From: Competibacter_A sp037045685
GTDB lineage: Bacteria; Pseudomonadota; Gammaproteobacteria; Competibacterales; Competibacteraceae
Assembly (NCBI GenBank): GCA_037045685.1
Contig: JBAOII010000023.1
Location: 62,001-126,000 of the forward strand
Reading direction: 5' to 3'
DNA: 64,000 bases
Position numbers and translations under genes: made by a program. The notes below the pieces were generated by a model. That model had not been told where the DNA came from and did not search any database. It worked only from the letters and a program-made list of their open reading frames with translations. This document shows positions 35,362 to 42,857 of the stretch, piece after piece. Positions within the stretch are counted from its first letter, which is position 1. Each line of letters begins with the position of its first letter.

Positions 35362-37419
35362 ATGACCAAAGCTCCAGACCTCGTTCGGGTGCGCAACATC
35401 GGCATTGCCGCGCACGTAGACGCCGGCAAAACCACCCTGACCGAGCGGATGCTGTACTACGCCGGCGCTTCGCACAAAATCGGCGAGGTCCACGAAGGCG
35501 CCGCGCACATGGATTACATGGTCGAGGAGCAGGAGCACGGCATCACCATCACCGCCGCCGTCACCAAACTGCCCTGGCGCGACCATCTGATCCAGCTGAT
35601 CGACACGCCCGGCCACGTCGATTTCACCGTCGAGGTCGAGCGGTCGATGCGGGTGCTGGACGGCTGCGTGATCGTGCTGGACGGCGTGCGCGGCGTGGAG
35701 CCGCAGACCGAGACCGTCTGGCGCCAGCGCACCCGGTTCCGGTTGCCGGCCCTGTTTTTCGTCAACAAGCTGGACCGGCCCGGCGCCGATTTCGAGCGCG
35801 CGTTGACGACGGTGCGCGAGCGCCTGCACGCCGAGCCGGTGGCGGTGACGGTGCCGCTGGCCGATTACGATGGCTCCGTTGTCCATCTGATCGACAAAAC
35901 CCGGTTGCGTTTCGGCGGTGAGCGGGGCGAGCAGGTCCAAATCGCGCCTTGCGACGAAGCGACCTGGGAGCGGGTGCGGCCCTTGCGGGAAAGCTTGCTG
36001 CTGGCGGCGGCGGAGATGGACGATGCCTTGGCCGAACAGGTGTTGGCCGAGGAGGAGCCCGAGCCGGCAGCGGTGTGGTCGGCTTTGCGCCGGGCGACCC
36101 AAGCGGGTCGGGCTTGCCCCTGTTTCGCCGGTAGCGCCCTGCGCAACCAGGGGGTGCAACCGCTCTTGGACGGCGTGACCCGGTTGCTGCCGTCCCCGAC
36201 CGAACGGCCGCCCAGTCTGGCGCATCGGCCCGACGGCGGCGAGGAATGGGTGGCGATGCAGGCCGATGGACCGCTGGCGGCTCTGGCGTTCAAGGTGCAG
36301 ATGTGGGAGGGTCGCCGCCACGTTTTCGCCCGGCTGTACCGGGGCACGCTGAAACCCGGCGACGAGGTGGCGATTCCCGGCCCCAACGGAACCGTGCGGC
36401 AGGAGCGGGCGGCGCGCTTGTTCGAGGTGGACGCCAACCACAAGGCCCGACTCGAACAAGCCACCGCCGGCCAGATCGTGTTGTTGGCCGGGCTGCGTTG
36501 GGCGACCACCGGCGACACGCTGTGCGCGCCGGCCCATCCGCTGTGGCTGGAGCGAATCGAAACCCGCGAGCCGGTCTTGGGGCTGGCCATCGAACCGCTG
36601 TCCGGCGCCGAGGAGGATAAGCTGCTGGATGCGCTGGACAAGTTGCAGCAGGAAGACCCGACGCTGCGGGTCGAGGAGGATCGGGAAACCGGCCAGCGGG
36701 TGCTGCGGGGGATGGGCGAACTGCACTTGCAAATCGCGGGCGAGCGGTTGCGGCGGGAGTTCAACGTCAACATCCGGGTCGGCAATCCCGATGTGGTGGT
36801 GCGGGAAACCATCGCCCAAGCCGCCGAAGCCGAGAGCCTGTTCCACCGGCAGATCGAGCAGCCGGACGGCAAGAGACTGGAGATGAAAGCCTGGGCGCGG
36901 GTGGCGGTGGAACCGCTGTCGCGAGGGGCCGGCACGACCGCGAGCGCCGAGCCGCGAGTCAGGCCCGATGGCGTGGAACTGAGTCCGGCGCAACGGGACG
37001 CGGCGTCCGGCGGCGCGGGAGACGTGCTGGAAAGCGGCCCCGCGACCGGTGCGCCCTTGCAGGATTTGGCGGTGCGGGTGCGGGAAGTGGAATTGTTCGG
37101 CCCCCTGTCCAGCCCGCAGGCGCTCCGGGTGGCGGTGGCGGAAGCGGCGCGCAAGGCGATCGCGCAGGCCGGAAGCTTGGTCATGCGGCCGATCATGACG
37201 ACCGAAGTGGTGGTGCCGGAAGGCGATGTCGGCGCCGTCATGGGCGATTTGCAGGCGCGGCGGGCCGTGATCCGGGACACCACGACCTTGGGCGAAATGA
37301 CCATCATTCACTGTGATTGCGCCTTGGATCGGCTGCTGGGGTATATCACCGACCTGCGGGGCATGACGCGCGGCCGCGGCCAGTTCACCATGACCTTCGA
37401 CCGATTTGATGTGGTTTGA
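35362..37419 (+). CDS. Elongation factor G paralogue (EF-G2-like GTPase)
   Basis: 685 residues with the G1 motif AAHVDAGKTT, G3 DTPGHVD, G4 NKLD and the domain II-V order of EF-G. It differs from canonical FusA: the switch region reads EEQEHGITITAAVTKLPW, domain IV has an atypical low-complexity stretch (about 525-565), and no ribosomal protein genes or tuf lie nearby. It is therefore probably the second EF-G that many proteobacteria carry. A role in translocation, ribosome recycling or stress is possible; drug protection was considered but has no support. GTPase motifs look intact. Confidence 0.8.
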   Translation: MTKAPDLVRVRNIGIAAHVDAGKTTLTERMLYYAGASHKIGEVHEGAAHMDYMVEEQEHGITITAAVTKLPWRDHLIQLIDTPGHVDFTVEVERSMRVLDGCVIVLDGVRGVEPQTETVWRQRTRFRLPALFFVNKLDRPGADFERALTTVRERLHAEPVAVTVPLADYDGSVVHLIDKTRLRFGGERGEQVQIAPCDEATWERVRPLRESLLLAAAEMDDALAEQVLAEEEPEPAAVWSALRRATQAGRACPCFAGSALRNQGVQPLLDGVTRLLPSPTERPPSLAHRPDGGEEWVAMQADGPLAALAFKVQMWEGRRHVFARLYRGTLKPGDEVAIPGPNGTVRQERAARLFEVDANHKARLEQATAGQIVLLAGLRWATTGDTLCAPAHPLWLERIETREPVLGLAIEPLSGAEEDKLLDALDKLQQEDPTLRVEEDRETGQRVLRGMGELHLQIAGERLRREFNVNIRVGNPDVVVRETIAQAAEAESLFHRQIEQPDGKRLEMKAWARVAVEPLSRGAGTTASAEPRVRPDGVELSPAQRDAASGGAGDVLESGPATGAPLQDLAVRVREVELFGPLSSPQALRVAVAEAARKAIAQAGSLVMRPIMTTEVVVPEGDVGAVMGDLQARRAVIRDTTTLGEMTIIHCDCALDRLLGYITDLRGMTRGRGQFTMTFDRFDVV

Positions 37420-37490
37420 TCGGGATAGAAACCGCCCGCGAGAAACGCCCATCCGTCGCCCCATTTTATCAACCCCTTGGAGGAACCCTC

Positions 37491-37643
37491 GTGGCGAATG
37501 ACAGCCATTTTTCCGCTAACCCGCCAACCGGCGGGCGCGTTGTTGCGAGCGCGCTCGCTTGGGTCGGGTCGGTTTCGATACGGCCAATTCCCGATGGTGG
37601 TAGCGCAAGGGTCCGTCGCCGGACCCGGCGGGAGTCCGTGTGA
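37491..37643 (+). CDS. Possible 50-residue ORF coupled to the SH3 protein gene
   Basis: A GTG at 37491 has a strong GGAGGA six bases upstream and opens 50 codons. Its stop overlaps the GTG start of the next gene in the sequence GTGTGA. The product (beginning MANDSHFSAN) is basic at its C-terminus and matches nothing I know. It may be a leader peptide for coupling, or chance. Confidence 0.25.
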   Translation: MANDSHFSANPPTGGRVVASALAWVGSVSIRPIPDGGSARVRRRTRRESV

Positions 37644-38281
37644 AGCGCCGGCTCATCCTGTGCGGTCTGGGGGCGTTCGTCGCCGGCATCGCCCCCGCCC
37701 AGGCCGAGCGCGGCTACGCGACGGATACCTGCACCGTTCCGGTCCAAAGCGGCGCCGCTCCCCAGTACAAAATCTTGCGGATGGTGGGCAGCGGCACACC
37801 GCTGGAGGTTCTGGAACCGAATACCCAAGGCTATACCAAGGTCAGGACGCCGGAAGGGACGGTCGGTTGGATCATGACCCAATACCTGATGGATCAACCC
37901 AGCGCTCGAAGCCGAGTGGGGCAACTGGAGGCGCGCATCGCCGCCCTGGAGAACGAAAACCGCACCCTGCGAGGTGAAAACGAAACGCTGGACGCCGCTC
38001 GCGCCGCCGCGGCCCGTTGCGGCGAGGAATTGGCCGCCATCCGCCGCACCGCCTCGCAAGCCTTGGCGCTCGACGAGGACAATCGGCGGCTGCAACAGGA
38101 GATCGCGGCGTCGCGCGAACGGCAGGGACAACTGGAACAGGAGAACGCGACCCTGCGCGACCAATCGCATCGCAACTGGTTCGTCGCCGGCGCTGGGGCC
38201 ACCTTGGGGGGGCTGTTGTGCGGCCTGATCATCCCGAGCGTCGCGGCACGCCGGCGCAAACGGCGCTGGGATCAGTTTTAG
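37640..38281 (+). CDS. SH3/coiled-coil membrane protein (YgiM-like, TIGR04211)
   Basis: 213 residues from GTG 37640 (GGAG at 37631). A signal peptide ends near AQA (about 22), followed by an SH3b-like domain (about 25-90, YKILRMVGSG, GWIMTQYL), a long coiled coil (about 98-180) and a C-terminal helix (NWFVAGAGATLGGLLCGLIIPS) with a basic tail. This matches the YgiM architecture of unknown function, thought to act at the envelope. Confidence 0.82.
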   Translation: MKRRLILCGLGAFVAGIAPAQAERGYATDTCTVPVQSGAAPQYKILRMVGSGTPLEVLEPNTQGYTKVRTPEGTVGWIMTQYLMDQPSARSRVGQLEARIAALENENRTLRGENETLDAARAAAARCGEELAAIRRTASQALALDEDNRRLQQEIAASRERQGQLEQENATLRDQSHRNWFVAGAGATLGGLLCGLIIPSVAARRRKRRWDQF

Positions 38282-38325
38282 AGCCTATGCGAATATTACT
38301 GTAACGCGATGTGCGACTTTACCGG

Positions 38326-38493
38326 TTAAGCGGCCAGCAAGCCGTCAAGGTCGAGAGGCTCGCGATCCTGGCGGAGGTTGAGGCAAACGCCGACGGTATG
38401 GGCCAAGAGCTTGCGCGTGACTTGATGGGTCAAATGCCAGGCGTCGCGCGCCCGGGTTTTCGCCGGGCCGAAGCGTTGACGAGTGGGAGCCGT
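38326..38493 (-). pseudogene. C-terminal remnant of a DDE transposase
   Basis: A 55-codon open stretch ends in ARDAWHLTHQVTRKLLAHTV and LNLRQDREPLDLDGLLAA, which resembles the C-terminus of bacterial DDE transposases, perhaps IS982-like. The frame is stopped at 38494-38496 and no N-terminal domain is found. It sits in the 566-base gap before the FecR gene and marks a past insertion next to that locus. Family assignment is from memory only. Confidence 0.45.
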
Positions 38494-38614
38494 TCATGAA
38501 CCATCGCATCCAAAGCGAAACCGCGCGCCTCTATGCGAACATCCCGAGCCAACCTCCATCCACCCGGCTTCGCCTCGTCGTCTGAACCAAGGGCGCGCCC
38601 GACTGGTTACGCCC

Positions 38615-38686
38615 GTTTCAATACAGAAATAACTTGCGCCAATCTGTTTCATTCTGAAACGGCAAACGCATAAGAAACTGTATTTC
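38615..38686. promoter_or_regulatory. Cluster of GTTTC/GAAAC elements: candidate activator sites
   Basis: A perfect palindrome GTTTCA-TTC-TGAAAC lies at 38646-38660. Related half sites occur at 38615 (GTTTCAATACAGAAA) and 38675 (GAAACTGTATTTC). The cluster is 50-120 bases upstream of the sigma-54 promoter at 38734, the usual place for enhancer-binding activators. The likely user is the sigma-54 response regulator encoded at 44939, but this is inferred from position. Confidence 0.45.
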
Positions 38687-38733
38687 AGAGCAATTTACTT
38701 TATTTTTTCATTGCATTGCCGGGCTAAGCGCTC

Positions 38734-38749
38734 TGGAAGGTTTGTTGCC
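38734..38749 (+). promoter_or_regulatory. Sigma-54 promoter of the FecR-TPR-barrel gene
   Basis: TGGAAGGTTTGTTGCC has GG (38735-38736) and GC (38747-38748) separated by ten bases, and the -12 half TTGC is perfect. It is about 115 bases before the first possible start of the large gene. The same locus encodes a sigma-54-dependent activator, which strengthens the call. Confidence 0.6.
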
Positions 38750-38922
38750 GCAAGACACGAACCGCGATGGACGTATTCGCCGGATAACTCGCGCTGTTTC
38801 ACGGGAAAACGAAGGCGGGCACGATCCGTGCTAAGACTGGATGCGAGATGGGGGATTTTCGCATCACCAACGGCCTGAGGCCGTTATCCGGGGCACGAAG
38901 AATGCGCGAGCGCCGTGGAAAG

Positions 38923-41900
38923 ATGACGGTTTCATCGAGGAGAGATGAAATAATTTGTTGGTCGTCAAGCCTGACGGGGGTGGGGCGGCTGATTGTTGCG
39001 ATCGTGCTCCTGGTCGCGGTCTTGCCCGCTGACGCGCAGATGGCCGGGGAAATGGTGAGCGTGCTCGGAAAAGCCGAGGTGCTGCGTGAAGGGCGCTGGC
39101 AAGCGTTGAACACGGGTGGAGCGCTCAAGGCCGGCGAGGTGGTGCAAACCGGCGAGGGCAGCCGGATCGCGATTCAGTTCGCCAATGGCCCGCAGCTCAA
39201 GCTGAATGCCAACAGCCGGCTGGAGCTCAAAGAAATCGAGGGCTTGGCCCCGGCTTCAACCTCGGCAGCACAGATCATCCTCCGCTTGATCACCGGCGAA
39301 ATGCGGGTCAAGGGCAATGGCAATCCCCTGGAAGTTCAAACCCTGCCGGCCACCGCGATCATTCGCGGCACGGAATACAATCTCGCGGTCGTTCCGCCCG
39401 ATTCCGCTCGACTCGCCGTTCTCGCCGGACTGGTGGAGTTCGCCAACCCGCAAGGCAGCGTGCTGGTGGCGGCCAACGAACAGGCGACCGTCAAGCTGGG
39501 CGAAGCCCCGCGCAAGACCGTGCTGCTGAATCCGCTCGATGCCGTGCAGTGGTCGCTCTACTACCCCGATCTCGACGCCGGCCGGGCGGAGCGGGAGCGG
39601 GCCGCCCGCGCCGACCCGCGCTCTCCCCGCCACTGGACCGAGGCCGCGCGAGACCATCTGCTGCGCGGGCAAGTGCCGGACGCCCACCGGGCGCTCGACC
39701 GGGCGTTGATGCTGGACCCGAACGACGCCCGCGCCTACAGCCTGCGCGCCGTCATCGAACTGGTGCAAAACCGCAAGGCGGACGCGCGGGCTGACGCCGA
39801 GCGGGCGGTGGCCGCCGACCCCGCCGCGCCCGAGGCGCATCTCGCCCTGAGCTGGGTCCAGCAGGCCGAGTTCGATCTGGACGGCGCCCTGACCAGCGCC
39901 CGTCGGGCGGTGGAACTGGCGCCCGACGACCCGCACGCCCTGATCCAGGAAAGCCGTCTCCTGTTCGGTCTCGGGCGAGTCAAGGAAGCCTTCAAGGTCG
40001 CGGAAAAGGCCCGGCAACGGGCGCCACAAGACGCGGTCGTCAATGCCACTTGGGGCTTTCTGCAACTGGCCCGCAATCGGAACAGCGAAGCGATAGCGGC
40101 GTTCGAGTATGCCATCGCCCAGGACTCGACCCGTGGAGAGCCGCATCTTGGCCTGGGGATCGCTCTCTTTCAGCGGAACCGGACCGATGCCGCCGTCGAG
40201 GAGATGCGCAAAGCGACCTTGCTGGAGCCGTCCGTCTCGCTTTACAACAGCTATCTGGGCAAGGCTTATTACGAAGTCAAGCAGGATCGTCAGGCGGAAA
40301 AATATCTGGCTCTAGCCAAGCAACTCGATCCTCTCGATCCCACGCCGCATTTCTACGACGCGATTCGCCGGCAAAGCGTGAATCGACCGGTCGAAGCGGT
40401 GCGGGATTTGCAAAAATCCATCGAGTTGAACGACAACCGGGCGGTTTATCGGTCGCGCTTGTTGCTGGATGAGGACTTGGCTGCCAGGGACGCGACCTTG
40501 GGACGGATTTACAATGAGGTTGGCTTTGAGCAATTGGGTTTGAGGGAAGGCTGGAAATCGTTGGCCAGCGATCCCGCCAATTACTCGGCTCATCGCTTGC
40601 TGGCCGATTCATACTTGGCCTTACCCCGCCACGAAATTGCACGGGTCAGCGAATTGTTGCAATCGCAATTGTTGCAACCGATTAGTATCACACCGGTTCA
40701 GCCACGACTGGCTGAGAGTCTATTGCCTGTTTTGGCCGGTGCTGGATCCGCAACACCATCCCTGAATGAGTTTAATTCCCTGTTCACGCGCGACCGTCTG
40801 AATCTTTTAAGCTCGGGGATTGTGGGAAGCAACAACACCTTTGGAGATGAAGTGGTTCTATCAGGGATCAAGGATAGCTTTTCTTATAGTGTCGGCCAGT
40901 TCCACTACCAATCGGATGGTTTTCGAGAAAACAATGACCTGAGGCAGGATGTTTATAATTTTTTTGTTCAGAGCAGTATATCTCCGATGCTAAATCTACA
41001 AGCCGAGATACGTCGCCGGGAAGTCGAACACGGCGATCTGAAATTCAAATTTGATTTGAATAAATCATTTGATTCTGATTATCGGAGAAATTTAATAACA
41101 GATACTATTCGTTTGGGTGCTCATTATATCATCGATCCACACTCGGACGCGATCATTTCTATAATTCGTCAGAATGAGGTAGAGGATCAAGTGTTATTCT
41201 CTGATGCTAACAGCAAAGCTGATAGTAAAGCTAAAACCCAAGGTTATCTTATTGAAGGGCAGCTTTTGTTTCATAGGCCATTCTTAAACGCTGTAACGGG
41301 TGGAAGCTATTACAATGCTGATAATAATGTAAAGTTATCATTATTGGAATTTGGAGAATCAATATCAGAGTCAGAATCGGGAGAAACATCACAGAGCAAT
41401 GGTTACTTATATCTATACCTTCGTTATCCGACTGGGCTCTTATGGACTTTTGGTATCAGTGTAGACGCGTTGGATGATGAACCTTTAGGCAGGTTCAATC
41501 AGGTAAATCCAAAATTTGGTTTGATTTGGAACTTGACGCCAGATACAATGCTAAGATTCGCTTCATTCAGAACATTCAAGCGCCCACTTCTGACTGATCA
41601 AACGATTGAACCTACTCAGGTGGCAGGCTTTAATCAGTTTTTTGATGATAGTGCCGCCGCCGACTCTTGGCGATACGGCATCGCCTTAGATCATCGGTTT
41701 TCTTCCAATCTTTACGCTGGTGGAGAGATTTCAAAGAGAGAGATCGACGTGCCTGTAGAAGGCGCGGCGCCTGAAGATTGGAAAGAGCAAATTTTTTTAA
41801 CATATGTCAACTGGAAGCCTGATCCAGAGCTGGTTGCCAGCGTGGGGTATGAGTTAGAATACTTTGAAAATAGCGATAATTATGATCCTCCTGACACGAC

Positions 41901-42231
41901 AACCCATCTCGCGACTCTAGCGCTACGCTATTTTAACCCATCAGGTTTTTTTAGCTATTTTGGGGCGACATATATAGATCAATCCGTAACACTTGATGAT
42001 AATAAGTTAACTGAAAATAAGCGCCATGACTGTTTTTTTCTGTTCGATGTTTCGGGTGGCTATCGTCTGCCAAAGCGCTATGGTGTCGTGCAAATTGGAG
42101 TTAAGAACATATTTGATGAGAACTTTCAATACCAAGGCCTTGGGATTCGGACAGGTCAGCAGGAACTTCAGCAGCCGCCATTTTTTCCAGAGCGGACAGT
42201 TTATGCTCAACTTAACTTAAATTTTGATTGA
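38923..42231 (+). CDS. FecR-TPR-outer-membrane beta-barrel fusion protein
   Basis: About 1102 residues from ATG 38923 (MTVSSRR); the frame is open to ATG 38848. An N-terminal signal or anchor (RLIVAIVLLVAVLPADAQ) precedes a FecR domain (LNTGGALKAGEVVQTGEGSR to NEQATVKLGE). A TPR array of about ten helical pairs follows (roughly 230-560), then a long beta-rich domain of about 480 residues resembling a TonB-dependent receptor barrel without plug. It has alternating aromatic strands and ends GVVQIGVKNIFDENFQYQ and TVYAQLNLNFD. The FecR/TPR half is GC-rich, while the barrel half after about 40600 is clearly AT-rich. The combination suggests an envelope sensor or a porin-linked scaffold. No TonB box or plug is seen. 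Confidence 0.75.
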   Translation: MTVSSRRDEIICWSSSLTGVGRLIVAIVLLVAVLPADAQMAGEMVSVLGKAEVLREGRWQALNTGGALKAGEVVQTGEGSRIAIQFANGPQLKLNANSRLELKEIEGLAPASTSAAQIILRLITGEMRVKGNGNPLEVQTLPATAIIRGTEYNLAVVPPDSARLAVLAGLVEFANPQGSVLVAANEQATVKLGEAPRKTVLLNPLDAVQWSLYYPDLDAGRAERERAARADPRSPRHWTEAARDHLLRGQVPDAHRALDRALMLDPNDARAYSLRAVIELVQNRKADARADAERAVAADPAAPEAHLALSWVQQAEFDLDGALTSARRAVELAPDDPHALIQESRLLFGLGRVKEAFKVAEKARQRAPQDAVVNATWGFLQLARNRNSEAIAAFEYAIAQDSTRGEPHLGLGIALFQRNRTDAAVEEMRKATLLEPSVSLYNSYLGKAYYEVKQDRQAEKYLALAKQLDPLDPTPHFYDAIRRQSVNRPVEAVRDLQKSIELNDNRAVYRSRLLLDEDLAARDATLGRIYNEVGFEQLGLREGWKSLASDPANYSAHRLLADSYLALPRHEIARVSELLQSQLLQPISITPVQPRLAESLLPVLAGAGSATPSLNEFNSLFTRDRLNLLSSGIVGSNNTFGDEVVLSGIKDSFSYSVGQFHYQSDGFRENNDLRQDVYNFFVQSSISPMLNLQAEIRRREVEHGDLKFKFDLNKSFDSDYRRNLITDTIRLGAHYIIDPHSDAIISIIRQNEVEDQVLFSDANSKADSKAKTQGYLIEGQLLFHRPFLNAVTGGSYYNADNNVKLSLLEFGESISESESGETSQSNGYLYLYLRYPTGLLWTFGISVDALDDEPLGRFNQVNPKFGLIWNLTPDTMLRFASFRTFKRPLLTDQTIEPTQVAGFNQFFDDSAAADSWRYGIALDHRFSSNLYAGGEISKREIDVPVEGAAPEDWKEQIFLTYVNWKPDPELVASVGYELEYFENSDNYDPPDTTTHLATLALRYFNPSGFFSYFGATYIDQSVTLDDNKLTENKRHDCFFLFDVSGGYRLPKRYGVVQIGVKNIFDENFQYQGLGIRTGQQELQQPPFFPERTVYAQLNLNFD

Positions 42232-42379
42232 AATGATAACGCTACTGGCTTATTTCAGAATAAATTTATCAGTTGAGCTAGAAAATGCCAAGACAGCTTG
42301 CAAAGAAAATTTACTTGTTTTGCGTACTTTGCACCATTCATGTGATCAGTGCTTCATGCAATTAAAGGAGGGGATCGGT

Positions 42380-42595
42380 ATGGTATCAAAAAACATCATT
42401 CGGATCGCTTTAGTATCAGTATTAGCCGTCACCATATTGGTTGTTGGTTATTTTCTGTATAACAGCCAGCAACAGCAATCAGATATTGGGGCTGCCTATG
42501 GAAATGTGCAGAGGGCGTTAGCACAAGAAGAGAGTTGCTCTTGTGAAAAAATCCTAATTTTTGGTAAGCTGAGGTGCCCTTTTTGGTGTAGATAA
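42380..42595 (+). CDS. Small membrane-anchored Cys-rich peptide
   Basis: 71 residues from ATG 42380 with AGGAGGGG upstream. One N-terminal hydrophobic helix (IIRIALVSVLAVTILVVGYFLY) is followed by a Gln-rich segment and a C-terminal tail with four cysteines spaced CSC-x9-C-x3-C, ending CPFWCR. It lies 148 bases after the barrel gene and is followed by a strong terminator, so it probably shares that transcript. The tail could form disulfides or bind metal. No known family recognised; a secreted or processed signal peptide is one idea only. Confidence 0.55.
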   Translation: MVSKNIIRIALVSVLAVTILVVGYFLYNSQQQQSDIGAAYGNVQRALAQEESCSCEKILIFGKLRCPFWCR

Positions 42596-42607
42596 ATGCC
42601 CCATCTT

Positions 42608-42640
42608 CATGGCTGGCAATTTCGCCAGCCATGGTTTTTT
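42608..42640 (+). terminator. Intrinsic terminator after the Cys-rich peptide gene
   Basis: A perfect 10-base stem CATGGCTGGC/GCCAGCCATG (42608-42617 with 42624-42633), a six-base loop and six T at 42635-42640. It separates the barrel/peptide transcript from the kinase gene, which starts about 220 bases later. Confidence 0.88.
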
Positions 42641-42857
42641 CTTGAGCCGCCAATCGCTAGATGCTTTTTTTGATACAGTGATTTCGGCTTTCACAATAAT
42701 CTCCAAGAACTAGCTCCATATTTTTTATGGACTGTTCCTTCTATGAAATTCACCTATCTTATCGGATCTCTAATTATATGATAAACTAGTAATTTTTTAC
42801 TCGATATTTTTAGATTACAAGAGAAAGGTAATTATCTTTAAAAAGGGCAATGCTGAA

